Below, piece after piece: positions 1 to 11,782 of a stretch of DNA of 64,000 nt. The stretch's first letter is position 1, and the number at the start of each line of letters is the position of its first letter. This DNA comes from Lathyrus oleraceus (taxonomy: Eukaryota > Streptophyta > Magnoliopsida > Fabales > Fabaceae). Position numbers and translations under genes: made by a program. The stretch spans positions 272,498,916 to 272,562,915 of the forward strand of contig NC_066583.1 in the NCBI RefSeq assembly GCF_024323335.1, given 5' to 3'. The notes under the pieces are model-generated. The model was given only the letters and a program-made list of their open reading frames with translations. It was not told the DNA's origin and did no database searches.

Positions 1-91
1 ACACGTATTTCACATCCATCTAACATGTGTGCCAGTTCTTCATGTTTTCTAGACCAACAACCAACCTGATTGTTTCGATCCTAGCAACAGG
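1..91. other. Flanking DNA upstream of the outermost copia element
   Basis: Short stretch before the TGTTGATTCT start of the SIRE-like LTR. No recognisable motif, coding region or similarity to the rest of the window was seen. The bases just before the LTR (around 86-91, ending AACAGG) should hold the target site duplication, but the matching 3' end lies outside the window. Confidence 0.5.
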
Positions 92-308
92 TGTTGATTC
101 TAAGTGTTGGCAGCAATTTTGGTAAAACAAAGAGTGTTCACAAGATGTCATATGTGATGTCTTAACATGAGATATCCTATGTATCTGCTGGAGTTCAAGA
201 ACATGTGCAAGCAGGATTGTTTCAGAATGCCACATACAATGCCATGGCTTCTGATATTGGATGTACCTGCTGGAGCTTAAATGGAAGACAGGTTCATGCA
301 AGATTGTT

Positions 309-429
309 TCAGATGACATACACAAGGTCATGTCATCTGATATGGTTGTACCTGATGGAAGTTATAAAAGGAATTATTGGATTATGCAGGATTTTTCCAG
401 GATGTCAGACCCGATGTCATGACATCCTG
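309..429 (+). repeat. Two inverted repeats built from GATGTCA/TGACATC
   Basis: Arms 309-319 and 330-340 are an 11-bp perfect inverted repeat (TCAGATGACAT / ATGTCATCTGA, loop 10). Arms 398-406 and 421-429 are a 9-bp perfect repeat (CAGGATGTC / GACATCCTG). A nested palindrome GATGTCATGACATC lies at 413-426. The second falls at the predicted transcript start, so it could fold at the RNA 5' end. Confidence 0.75.
363..369 (+). promoter_or_regulatory. TATA box of the SIRE-like LTR
   Basis: TATAAAA followed by GG lies 271 bp into the LTR, a usual place for the U3/R boundary. Transcription would start near 393-400, right at the inverted repeat at 398-429. Position and motif only; no transcript evidence. 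Confidence 0.55.
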
Positions 430-1277
430 TACACAGAATATTCAGTATGAATGTCTAGTGTTTTGTAATTGAACAATTAATGGCAATCTTTGTATGATTG
501 AAGGTATGATTAGCTGGCGCATTCAATCATGGATTACAACCAGATTTACTTATTTTTCAAGGAGATCTAACCAGCTGTTATAAAAAAAGATTTGATTGGA
601 AAATAGATTTAGGGTTTTCAAGATGTCCAAGCCCAGTAGAATGCTTCTATGAAAGGGGACTTAGAAAACCTGTTTGAACACACAACTAAGACTGAGCGAA
701 ATACAGAGAGAGAGCTAGGGTTTGTGTCTGTTTAGTCATAAGACTTGTAGGTCATTCAAGTCATCCATTGATGATTGAATTGGACTGACTTGTGGTTGTA
801 ATTTGTCACACTAAAGCTGTTAAGCAAGAGTGTGTGTCTTCTTGATCAAAGTTGTGAAGCAAGATCAAGAGTGTGTCTTCTTGATTGAAACTGTGAAGTA
901 AAATCAAGAGTGTGTAATTGAAAAGTATTTTCTTTTCACAAGGGATTGTTGTTTAAAATCACTGGTGTGTGATTGTAAGGGAAGTGAGTGGGTTCTCATA
1001 TCTAAGAGTGCTTAGGTAGAAATTGCACAGGTAGAGATTAGGTGAGAAAGACTGTAACTTGTTGAAGTGTACTGAGAGTCTTTGAACTAATTCTATTTTA
1101 GTGAATTTCCTTCCTGGCTTGGTAGCCCCCATACGTAGGTGAGTTGCACCGAACTGGGTTAACAATTGCTTGTGTTATTTGCTTTACCATTCTGTATTTT
1201 TTATCCATTGTGTGTTAACAGATATTAGTGTCGTAACATTACCTTCGACATCTTATATCTGATACCAGAATTTCAAT

Positions 1278-1290
1278 TGGTATCAAAGCA
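1278..1290 (+). other. Primer binding site, initiator tRNA-Met type
   Basis: TGGTATCAAAGCA starts two bases after the LTR end. It matches the plant copia consensus TGGTATCAGAGC, complementary to the 3' end of initiator tRNA-Met, except for one base. Confidence 0.85.
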
Positions 1291-1342
1291 GGCATCCTGC
1301 TCTGGTTCTGGGTGAGATCTAGGGGCAATACTTTCTAGTACA

Positions 1343-2128
1343 ATGGAGAGAGATGGAGGACCTGTTCATAGGCCACCAATTTTGGATGGTTCTAACTATG
1401 ACTATTGGAAACCTCGAATGGTAGCGTTTCTGAAATCCCTTGATAACAAGGCTTGGAAAGTTGTGTTAACAGGTTGGGTGCCTCCTGTCGTCACTAAAGA
1501 AGGAGAAGCCACTACTGAGAAGAAACCTGAAGAACAATGGTCCAAGGAAGAGGATGATCTTGCTCTTGGAAACTCTAAAGCATTGAATGCAATATTCAAT
1601 GGGGTAGACAAGAATATTTTCAGGCTGGTAAACAACTGTGAAGTGGCCAAAGATGCTTGGGACATTCTCAGGACCACTCATGAAGGCACCTCTAGGGTAA
1701 AGATGTCTAGACTTCAGCTGCTCACCTCCAAGTTTGAAAACTTAAGAATGAAAGAAGATGAAAATATTCATGAATTCTACATGAGTATCCTTGAAATTGC
1801 CAATGCCTCTGGAGCCTTGGGTGAGAAGATGTCAGATGAAAAGTTAGTAAGAAAAATACTCAGATCACTCCCCAAGAGATTTGCTAGGAAAGTAACAGCC
1901 ATAGAAGAATCTCAAGACATCTCAAATATGAGAGTTGATGAGCTAACTGGATCCCTCCAAACATTTGAGATGGGAATATATGTTGGAGCTGAAAAGAAAA
2001 CCAAGAGCATAGCATTTATGTCAAACACTGAAGAGGAAGATGAGGAAGGTGGTCAAGATATTGATGAAGACCTGGAAAATGAGATAGCAATGCTGGGAAG
2101 ACAGTTCAACAGACTGATAAAAAGGTAG
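1343..2128 (+). pseudogene. gag: SIRE-like gag, N-terminal part (frame broken)
   Basis: Encodes the N-terminal and capsid-like part of a copia Gag. The ATG at 1343 is the first after the primer site and begins MERDGGPVHRPP. Residues 15-45 carry the lineage-typical YDYWK and AWKVVLTGW motifs; the later part (LTSKFENLRMKEDENIHEFY) is the UBN2-like capsid fold. The frame stops at 2126-2128 after NRLIKR. The remaining Gag, with its zinc knuckles, continues in another frame from 2131, so a single-base frame change at the A-run near 2118-2123 is likely. An acidic segment (EEEDEEGGQDIDEDLE) precedes the break. Gag forms the cytoplasmic particle; this copy cannot make full-length Gag without frameshifting. 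Confidence 0.85.
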
Positions 2129-2130
2129 AT

Positions 2131-2922
2131 GTGAGAGCAAAGGGAAATGTCAAGAATATCACATCCGACATCAGTAAATCCAACAGCTTTGGTAAGAAAC
2201 CAAAGTCTGAAGAAAAGCCCAAAGAAGTTCAGTGCTATGAGTGCAATGGGTATGGTCATATTAAAACTGAATGTGGGACCTACCTCAAGAAACAAAAGAG
2301 GAGTCTTGTGGCCTCTTGGTCTGATGGAAGTGAAATAGAAGAAGCCACAAACCATGTGATTGCATTGACAGGAAGATGGGGGTCGGAGGAAGAGTCAATT
2401 GATGATGAAAGAACCCTTAAAGAGTTGGGCCACAGAAGGGCAGGAGTGTGCAGACAAGTTGAAAGCCAGAAGAAAGTGATAGCTCAGCTGGAAAATGAAA
2501 AGGAAGAGCTTGTGGAAACCATCTCAAAATTTAAGGTGGAAGCTGTATTCTTGAATTCCAAACTAGATGAGATGACTAAGTATGTAAAAATGCTTAACAA
2601 TGGATCTGCCATCTTAGACAAGATTCTCCATACTGGCCAAATAACAGGAAACAAATCTGGTATTGGATTCAAGGCTGAGTGCATTTACACTGGTTGCAAA
2701 CCAAAATCCAAACCTAAGTGCAGCCATGTTAAAAGCAAACCTAAGATGTCACATCAGATGTCACAACAGCAAAAAGGGAAGCATCAAAGATGGAAATGCC
2801 AATACTGTGGAAAATTTGGCCACCTGAAGCCCTTTTGCTATAAGCTATGTGGCTATCCTGGCCCTGCTCAGTCTCAATACCAATCAAGGTCCAAGCATCA
2901 CAAGACTGTCAACAAAAAGTAA
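2131..2922 (+). pseudogene. gag: SIRE-like gag C-terminus with two zinc knuckles
   Basis: Continues Gag in a new frame. Two CX2CX4HX4C nucleocapsid knuckles are visible: residues 35-48 (CYEC...H...C) and about 224-237 (CQYC...H...C), 176 residues apart. A charged, probably coiled-coil segment (ESQKKVIAQLENEKEELVE) lies between them near residues 110-130. The frame ends at a TAA (2920-2922), but the downstream protease and integrase are in the same frame, so this looks like a premature stop in a once continuous gag-pol. The segment 2740-2766 carries two GATGTCACA repeats. Confidence 0.8.
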
Positions 2923-3951
2923 TGGGCTCCTAAGACAAAGGTCACAAGTCTCATAGCTCACACTTCCCTCAGAGTTTCAGCCAAAGAAGATTGGTATTTT
3001 GACAGTGGTTGCTCCAGACATATGACTGGGAACAAAAATCTGCTAACTGAACTTCATCCTCATGCCATGAGTTATGTTACCTTTGGTGATGGTGCAAAGG
3101 GGGAAATCTAGGGAATGGGTAGGCTGGATTGCCCTGGAGTTCCTGACCTTGATGATGTCCTACTTGTTAAGGGATTAACTGCTAATCTTATAAGCATCAG
3201 TCAACTGTGTGATCAAGGTCTGAATGTAAACTTCACCAAAACTGAATGTCTGATTACTAACAAAGAAAATAAAGTAATCATGAAGGGAGTTAGGTCCAAA
3301 GACAACTGCTACATGTGGAGCTCTCAAGAAACTGGATACTCTTCAATGTGTACCTTAGCCAAAGAAGAAGAGGTGAAGATATGGCATCAAAGATTGGGCC
3401 ATCTGCACCTTAAAGGTATGAAAAGGATCATATCTGTTGAAGTTGTTAGAGGAATTCCCAACTTAAAGATTGATGAGGGAAAAATCTGTGGAGAATGTCA
3501 GATTGGAAAACAAACAAGGATGTCACACCAGAGGCTTAGACATGACACAACTACCAAAGTCCTAGAGTTACTTCATAGGGACTTGATGGGACCCATGCAA
3601 GTAGAAAGCCTTGGTGGGAAGAAATATGCATATGTGGTGGTGGATGATTTCTCCAGATACACCTGGATCAATTTTATAAGAGAAAAATCTGATGTATTTG
3701 AAGTCTTTAAGGAGCTTTGTTTGAAACTTCAAAGGGAAAAAGAAAGTCATGTTGTCAAAATTAGAAGTGATCATGGGAAGGAGTTTGAGAACAGCAAATT
3801 TGCTGAATTCTGCTCTTCAGAAGGAATTCATCATGAGTTCTCATCCCCCATCACTCCCCAGCAAAATGGTGTGGTGGAAAGAAAAAATAGGACTCTTCAA
3901 GAATCATCCAAAGCTATGATTCATGCTAAGAAATTGCCCTATCATTTTTGA
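2923..3951 (+). pseudogene. pol: SIRE-like protease and integrase region (three in-frame stops)
   Basis: Same frame as the preceding Gag part. The aspartic protease active site DSG is encoded at 3001-3009 (context WYFDSGCSRHMTG). A TAG at 3109-3111 interrupts the protease. The integrase follows: an HHCC zinc-binding domain (WHQRLGH ... CGEC, 3382-3500), then the DDE core with D in LHRDLMGP, D in SDHGKEF and E in GVVERKNR. A TGA at 3949-3951 cuts the frame; the RT ORF resumes in frame at 3961. All family residues I can check are present, so decay is by point stops, not domain loss. Confidence 0.85.
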
Positions 3952-3960
3952 GCTGAAGCC

Positions 3961-5896
3961 ATGAACATAGCCTGCTATGTTCACAACAGAGTGACATTGA
4001 AGAAAGGAACTCCCACAACCCTTTATGAAGTCTGGAAAGGAAGAAAACCCACAGTCAAATATTTCCATGTATTTGGTAGCAAATGCTATATCCTGGCTGA
4101 TCGTGAGCAAAGAAGGAAGATGGATCCCAAGAGTGATGAAGGAATATTTCTGGGCTATTCAACAAACAGCAGAGCCTACAGGGTCTTTAATTCCAGAACT
4201 AATGTATTGATGGAATCCATTAATGTTGTGGTTGATGACCAACAGACGGATGTCACAGACGATGTTGAGACATCTCTGAATGATTCTCCAGTTGACCTCT
4301 CAGACAAAAATAAAGAAGAAGAACCCCCTCAAGCTGAACCTGAAGATGACAAAATAAACAAGGGACCCTATATCAGAATTCAGAAGGATCATCCCAAAGA
4401 TCTTATCATAGGAGATTCAGATAAAGGAGTCACTACTAGATCAAGGGAAGTGATCTCACATGGCTGCTTTGTGTCAAAGATTGAACCCAGAAATATCAAG
4501 GAAGCCTTGACTGATGAGTTCTGGATCAATGCAATGCAAGAGGAGTTAGGCAAATTCAAGAGGAATGAAGTATGGGAATTGGTTCCTAGACCTGAAGGAG
4601 TAAATGTCATAGGAACAAAGTGGGTATATAAGAATAAATCTGATGAACAAGGGGTTGTTACTAAAAACAAAGCTAGATTAGTAGCTCAAGGATATACTCA
4701 AGTTGAAGGAGTAGACTTTGATGAAACATTTGCTCCTGTAGCTCGCCTTGAGTCCATTAGACTATTGCTTGGAGTGACATGCATTCTGAAATTCAAGCTG
4801 TTTCAAATGGATGTAAAAAGTGCCTTCCTGAATGGCTACTTAAATGAAGAAGTATATGTTGAACAACCTAAAGGATTCACAGATCCAAATCTTCCACAAC
4901 ATGTGTACAGATTAAAGAAAGCCCTCTATGGGTTGAAGCAAGCTCCCAGGGCTTGGTATGAGAGACTCACAATGTTCCTCACTGACAATGGATACAAAAA
5001 GGGAGGTATTGACAAAACTCTGTTTGTGAAGAATGAAGGAGGAAAGCTCATGGTGGCTCAAATATATGTAGATGACATTGTTTTTGGTGGGATGTCAGAA
5101 CAGATGGTTGAACATTTTGTTAGACAAATGCAATCTGAGTTTGAGATGAGCCTTGTTGGAGAACTGACCTACTTTCTTGGGCTACAAGTCAAACAGATGG
5201 AAGACTCTATCTTTCTATCTCAAAGCAAGTATGCCAAGAACATTGTGAAGAAGTTTGGAATGGAAAATACAAGCCATAAAAGGACACCTGCTCCTACTCA
5301 TGTGAAAATATCCAAAGACGAAAATGGTGTCAGTGTAGGTCAGAGTCTATACAGAAGCATGATAGAAAGAGTGATATATCTCACAGCAAGCAGACCTGAC
5401 ATTGCATTTGTTGTAGGTGTTTGTGCTAGGTATCAAGCTGAACCAAAAGTCAGTCACATAAACCAAGTGAAGAGAATACTGAAATATGTCAATGGCACCA
5501 GTGACTATAGGATGTTGTATACTCATGGATCTGGATCCATGTTGACTGGTTACTGTGATGCTGACTGGGCTGGAAGTGCTGATGATAGGAAGAGCACATC
5601 AGGAGGATGTTTCTTCTTAGGGAACAATCTGATTTCATGGTTCAGCAAGAAACATAACTGTGTCTCTCTATCCACTGCTGAAGCTGAATACATAGCAGCT
5701 GGAAGTAGTTGTTCTCAACTGGTCTGGATGAAACAAATATTGTCTGAATACAATGTCACACAAGACGTCATGACATTGTACTGTGATAACCTGAGTACTA
5801 TAAATATTTCCAAGAATCCTATTCAGCACAGCAGGACAAAGCACATTGATATTAGGCATCACTTCATCAGAGAACTTGTGGAAGAGAAGATCATAG
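3961..5896 (+). pseudogene. pol: SIRE-like reverse transcriptase and RNase H, cut by Ogre-A
   Basis: Copia RT: WELVPRP, GTKWVYKNK and LVAQGYTQ in the fingers, FAPVARLESIR, FQMDVKSAFLNG with the first catalytic Asp, and YVDD at residues 369-372. RNase H follows with CDADWAG, the SGGCFFLG strand and STAEAEYIAA. The host reading frame ends at base 5896; the next bases belong to the Ogre-A LTR, which supplies an accidental stop. The last 39 codons lie at 46771-46890. The N-terminal portion also contains the end of integrase (GSKCYILAD). Confidence 0.92.
5892..5896 (+). repeat. Target site duplication of Ogre-A, left copy
   Basis: CATAG directly before the LTR start TGTAGCACC at 5897. The same five bases follow the 3' LTR end at 46767-46771. 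Removing 5897-46771 joins the RNase H frame exactly, which confirms the insertion. Confidence 0.96.
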
Positions 5897-7478
5897 TGTA
5901 GCACCTCGAATTTGCACCCCTCATTTGTACATTCATTTCATTTTTAGGTCATTGACATTATATTAACATTACATTCACATTGCATAGTACATTGCATCTC
6001 ATCAGTCAAGACTGGCATCAAGAGGATTCATCTGTGCAAGGAGCCAAGCATTTCCATGAGAAAAAAGGCCCTATGGTTGTTCTAGAGAGCTCACATGAAC
6101 CAAGGATCAGTTTGAAGCAATTGTACAAAATGCTAGAGACTCAAAAGTCATTAGTGCAGTTTCAGGTCATCTGGGCCCCATAAAAGTCAACTGCAAGTCA
6201 ACTGAGGGCTAAGAGGTGGAGAAATGGTTTGAGACACTTCATTCATGTCCCAAAGAGGTTTATTCAACATGTCAAACATCTACCTTGAAGATTTTGAAGC
6301 CAGATCAAAAGTTTCCCAAAATGGAAAGTGACCTGTAATTTCAAGTTTCCAAAAATGGCAAGTTTTTGGACCAACTTCAACTCAACTTTCCAACATCAAA
6401 GAAGCTTCAAATGAAATTTTGTCCAACATTAAAGTTGAAGATCTCTCTCTCCCATTTCCAAAAAGTCTAAGATCATGAGCATCTGATGCATGGTTGAGGA
6501 GATATGATCAGATCATTGCCAAGTGTGCATGGAACTTCAAAATGCCATATCTTTTGAACCAAGACTCCAAATTTGGTGCCTCTTTTTCTAAAATGTTTCT
6601 CATGACATGAACTTTCCAAAACATTCATCATATTGCATGAATTTCCATCATATGATCATTTGCTATCCCATGCCCTTTTTGGAGGGAAATTTGAAAATTT
6701 AAAATTGGGGCATCATGAGAACTTTTTGCCATTGCCATTGTGTTTGAAAAATGTTTTTAAGTGAATTTAACCATGCAATTGGCACTGTTCACGTATGCAT
6801 GCTTCATGCACCATGCAATTTTCATTTTTTGCCAAACACCCCTATTTTGCTTAATCTCAAATTAACCATGTTTAATTTTAATTAAAATGAGATTAGGACA
6901 GAGTATATAAACAAAATCCTAACAAAATTTTCACTTCTTCACCATTTTTTGAGATCTAGAAATTTTTCCCTCCATTTTGTTCTCTCAATCATAATTCAAA
7001 TTTTCTCCAAATAACCTTGCCATATTATTGCATATTCTTGTTCTGTGGTATGGATTTGGCATAGATCGAGCCTTGTATCATCAAGTTTGGACCAGAATTG
7101 TGCATAGCAAGATCAAGAACATAGCAATGGCAGTTCAGATTTAAGCAAGATTGAAGCAGTTTCAAGTCTCAATTTCTTCATCAAACATCATAGCAAGTAT
7201 TCTGGAGTAGATTTGAAGCTTGCCAAGCCTTGGATCGTGCATTTCCAGAAGTTGATCTTCAAGAGGTCACATTTTCGATCCTCTTAATTATCTGTTTTAT
7301 GTGTATAGTCTTGTAGAACATTGAATGCTGATTAACCTGAGCTAAAAATCATGTGATTTGGTGTATTATGGAGAGAGATATGCTTGATTGAAGTTTAGTG
7401 CATCAAACTTGATTTGCTCGATTTAAACTTGTTATGATGAATTAGAGTGAATGGATAGTGGATTCGTGTTCCTTGTTG
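5897..7478 (+). repeat. Ogre-A first LTR, truncated
   Basis: Same as the first 1582 bases of the full LTR at 10106, with scattered substitutions. It contains the TATA box TATATAAA at 6904-6911. Identity to the LTR ends after CCTTGTTG; the next bases (AACACTTTTGTGGG) come from the 3' UTR. The three bases TTG at 7476-7478 are shared by both parents, so the junction has microhomology. Confidence 0.93.
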
Positions 7479-10105
7479 AACACTTTTGTGGGCCAGTTCT
7501 CAAGTAGAGTGTTGGTTGAAGGCTTCAGCTTTCTTCTCTCCAGCAGAGCAGTCTTTTCCTTTCCCCAGCATGGGTGCTTTTCTTTGAAGATTCGGTATTT
7601 GGTGGATAGACATCTCAATACTCCATCATTTCCTCGGATAGATCCCCAGCGGAGTTGTTGGCATGATGAACTTTATCAATGCCTATTTATCCTCACCAGA
7701 GATCTGGTTGCTTCTTGGTATCTTTGACCCCCAGCATGAGTTGCTGTTGTGGCAGTGTCTGCCTGTGCTATGAACTCTTTTTTCCGGTTGTGACTGACGA
7801 TCCCTCCGACAGCTTCTTGTGGCCTTCTTCCCCTGCAGGATGGTGTTGTAGCCTGATATCCCAGTCTCCGGCAGATCTCTTTTGCTCTCGGATGATCTTT
7901 TGGCTTTCCCTCTGGAAGAGTAGTACCGGGTGGTTGATTCCTGGACCTATGTGTGTTAGACATGTCTGTTTGTCAGCATTCATCATGCATAATGCATATA
8001 CGCATAATCATAACATTCAGATATTCATGTTGCATCTTTTGCCATATATCTGTTGATTGTTGTCTCCTGCTAATTGGTGATACAGATCTCTCTAGTAGAT
8101 CTCCCCAAGCAAATGTTGGTGTGTCTGATCTCTCCATATAGAGTCAGCCCCTTAAGCAGAAAGTGTCTACCATTTCCTTCTGCACTCCCCACTGAGTTAT
8201 ATCCTCGTGGATGACGGTTGTTTCCGTTCCCTCCCTACACACATAATGGGATGGGTTTTCCCTATTGAGTTCTTTCCTCATTAGGATGAGTCTTGATTCA
8301 GTTTGCCTTTTTGGATCGATCCTAAATTGGCTTCCTATTGGCTGTCTCTTGTGCTTCCCTGTGGTAAATGAATAGTTGCTCACTAACCGGAACTCATTCA
8401 TCTTATCCTCAGCGGAAGTTGTTGGCTTCTACCTACTAACCGGTAGTTGTAAGTCCTATCTTCACGGTCTTCTACCTACTACCCGGTAGTTGTAAATCCT
8501 ATTTTCTCCCATTCTATTCCTCAGCAGATTGTTGTGGTCTTCTACCTACTAACCGGTAGATGTGAACCCTCTTTTCTCCCCCTTGTGGAGTCAACCCTTG
8601 TGCTCATCCTAGTCGATGACGGTTACTTTTCCGTGGTTTTCTACCTACGAACTGGTAGATGTAATCCCCTCTTTGCGGTTATCGTTATCCAGTTTTCGGT
8701 ATTGATAGTCCTTTTCCCTTTTGGATATTTGCTTTGATTAAGCAATATTATCCCCAACGTGTCTTCCCCTTCCTTTTGGATAATTGCTCCGAGTAAGCCA
8801 TTTTATCCTCAGTGGGTCCTCTTTCATTCACCGTTTGCCGGTAATGTTTGTGGTTTCCCTTTTTGATTGGTCATCTTTACATACTTAGTCTGGTATCCCG
8901 ATGCCTTTCTTTTCGGTTGATTTATCCTTTGACAACCTACAACCCGGTTATGGATGATCTTCCATGCAAGTATATTGTCTACGTTTTGACGGCTATAGAT
9001 AATACATCTCATGCACTCTTTGGTTGAAGTTTTGTCCTTCCCAGTGGAGTAAGATTCGTATTCCTTGTGGAATCGAATATCCATCCTTTAACAAGTTTGC
9101 TTTCGCTCTCTTCAGGATGATGAGTGTTTTGGAACACACACCAATTCACGATTTCGGTCGATTTAGCCTTTGTCAACCTACGACCCGGTTATGGATAATC
9201 TTCCTTGCGAGTATATTATCTACGCTTTGACGGCTATAGATAATATATCTCATGCACTCTTTGGTTGAACCCTTTGTATGTTTCCCAATTGAGTAAGATT
9301 CGTATTCCTTGTGGAATCGAATGTCCATCCTTTAACAAGATTGCTTTTCTAGCTCTCTTCAGGATGATGAGTGTTTTGGAACACAAACCAATTCACGCCT
9401 TGGTCGGTCACCTGTTATATGCCTACAACCCGGTATCCTTGGTGTTCCTTCCTGTCTGCTCCCTACTGCGACCTTGGTCCCTTGTGGAGTCAGATTTTCC
9501 TGAGTCGAAGTATGCCTCTTCAGGTTTTCCTCAGATGTTTTTGGTTGATTGATATCTCTCCTGTACACCGGTCTTTGATATTCCTTCTTCCCGAGCTTGT
9601 TACCTACTAACCGGTAACACCTCTCCCTTTCTTGCTTCCCCAAGAGAGTCTTTTCTAGACAATTGTTGCTATGTTGGCGTCTTCCCCAATACATGCATGT
9701 TCCCACCAGGGGCATCTTATTCAGATTTCTCCCATCCATTCGTTGATGTCTGGTTGAGTCCTTCCTATTCGTCCGTTGGCGTCTAGTCGTGGTTTCTTTC
9801 TCCCATTCATCCGTTGATGTCTGGTTGAGTCCTTCCTATTCGTCCGTTGGCGTTTAGTCGTGGTTTCTGTCTCCGAAGAAAAATCAAAATCCCCAGTAAA
9901 GTCGTTGGTAAACATCTTGTCGGGTCCAGTAATAAATATCGAATCCCCATTGGAAGATGCCATTGGTGAACATTCTTTTCTTTGCTTCATCCCCCGCATA
10001 GTGCAAATTCCAGGTTCTTTTGGTATTCAATCCCTGATTACCTTGAAAGTCTGACAGTCGTTGCTCTCAGCCGTTCAGGTTCTCAGCTGAGTGAATAGGG
10101 GCAGC
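7479..10105 (+). repeat. Ogre-A 3' untranslated region, duplicate copy, ending in the polypurine tract
   Basis: Matches 39814-42440 base for base in length. It has no credible ORF. It holds a family of short inverted repeats (CTACC ... GGTAG) at 8429-8446, 8472-8489, 8542-8559 and 8641-8658, with a variant GTTACC/GGTAAC at 9599-9618; two copies of a 241-bp tandem repeat (8912-9393); and two copies of a 72-bp repeat (about 9727-9871). It ends in the polypurine tract AGGGGCAGC (10097-10105). Repeat-rich 3' UTRs are known for Ogre elements. Confidence 0.88.
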
Positions 10106-11112
10106 TGTAGCACCTCGAATTTGCACCCCTCATTTGTACATTCATTTCATTTTTAGGTCATTGACATTATATTAACATTACATTCACATTGCATAGTACA
10201 TTGCATCTCATCAGTCAAGACTGGCATCAAGAGGATTCATCTGTGCAAGGAGCCAAGCATTTCCATGAGAAAAAAGGCCCTATGGTTGTTCTAGAGAGCT
10301 CACATGAACCAAGAATCAGTTTGAAGCAATTGTACAAAATGCTAGAGACTCAAAAGTCATTAGTGCAGTTTCAGGTCATCTGGGGCCCATAAAAGTCAAC
10401 TGCAAGTCAACTGAGGGCTAGGAGGTGGAGAAATGGTTTGAGACACTTCATTCATGTCCCAAAGAGGTTTATTCAACATGTCAAACATCTACCTTGAAGA
10501 TTTTGAAGCCAGATCAAAAGTTTCCCAAAATGGAAAGTGACCTGTAATTTCAAGTTTCCAAAAATGGCAAGTTTTTGGACCAACTTCAACTCAACTTTCC
10601 AACATCAAAGAAGCTTCAAATGAAATTTTGTCCAACATTAAAGTTGAAGATCTCTCTCTCCCATTTCCAAAAAGTCTAAGATCATGAGCATCTGATGCAT
10701 GGTTGAGGAGATATGATCAGATCATTGCCAAGTGTGCATGGAACTTCAAAATGCCATATCTTTTGAACCAAGACTCCAAATTTGGTGCCTCTTTTTCTAA
10801 AATGCTTCTCATGACATGAACTTTCCAAAACATTCATCACATTGCATGAATTCCCATCATATGATCATTTGCTATCCCATGCCCTTTTTGGAGGGAAATT
10901 TGAAAATTTAAAATTGGGGCATCATGAGAACTTTTTGCCATTGCCATTGTGTTTGAAAAATGTTTTTAAGTGAATTTAACCATGCAATTGGCACTGTTCA
11001 CGTATGCATGCTTCATGCACCATGCAATTTTCATTTTTTGCCAAACACCCCTATTTTGCTTAATCTCAAATTAACCATGTTTAATTTTAATTAAAATGAG
11101 ATTAGGACAAAG

Positions 11113-11120
11113 TATATAAA
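11113..11120 (+). promoter_or_regulatory. TATA box of the Ogre-A LTR
   Basis: TATATAAA, 1007 bp into the LTR. The same motif occurs at 6904-6911 and 43448-43455 in the other copies. The Ogre-B LTR has TATATAA at 24997-25003 in a comparable context (after a run ending in GATTA), supporting a real promoter. Confidence 0.6.
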
Positions 11121-11753
11121 CAAAATCCTAACAGAATTTTCACTTCTTCACCATTTTTTGAGATCTAGAAATTTTTCCCTCCGTTTTGTTCTCTCAATCA
11201 TAATTCAAATTTTCTCCAAATAACCTTGCCATATTATTGCATATTCTTGTTCTGTGGTATGGATTTGGCATAGATCGAGCCTTGTATCATCAAGTTTGGA
11301 CCAGAATTGTGCATAGCAAGATCAAGAACATAGCAATGGCAGTTCAGATTTAAGCAAGATTGAAGCAGTTTCAAGTCTCAATTTCTTCATCAAACATCAT
11401 AGCAAGTATTCTGGAGTAGATTTGAAGCTTGCCAAGCCTTGGATCGTGCATTTCCAGAAGTTGATCTTCAAGAGGTCACATTTTCGATCCTCTTAATTAT
11501 CTGTTTTATGTGTATAGTCTTGTAGAACACTGAATGCTGATTAACCTGAGCTGAAAATCATGTGATTTGGTGTATTATGGAGAGAGATATGCTTGATTGA
11601 AGTTTAGTGCATCAAACTTGATTTGCTCGATTTAAACTTGTTATGATGAATTAGAGTGAATGGATAGTGGATTCGTGTTCCTTGTTGCATGAGCTTCATT
11701 TTGGTGTAATTGCTTTCGAAAACTAGACTTTTTTTTATCATGTGACACTGTTC

Positions 11754-11782
11754 ACCACCGTCTTCATGAAGAAGACGGTGGT
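11754..11782 (+). repeat. 12-bp perfect hairpin in the Ogre-A LTR
   Basis: ACCACCGTCTTC, loop ATGAA, then GAAGACGGTGGT. It lies about 640 bp after the TATA box, so it would be in the transcript. It is also present at 44092-44120. A third partial arm (CCACCGT) follows a few bases later. Confidence 0.8.

Larger units (their letters stand above)
92..1275 (+). repeat. 5' LTR of the SIRE-like copia element
   Basis: Begins TGTTGATTCTAAGTG and ends TTTCA just before the primer binding site. The first 170 bp recur at 47543-47715 after a purine tract, which defines the LTR start. Length is 1184 bp. Inside are a TATA box at 363-369, inverted repeats at 309-340 and 398-429, and a degenerate tandem repeat of about 34-39 bp units at roughly 814-914 (core AAGAGTGTGT then CTTCTTGAT). 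Confidence 0.92.

Noticed and set aside
7676..9999. Several 60-130 codon ORFs on both strands in the Ogre-A 3' UTR, also seen at 40011-42334
   Set aside because: They recur only because the block is duplicated. Overlapping frames on both strands and repeat content argue against coding.
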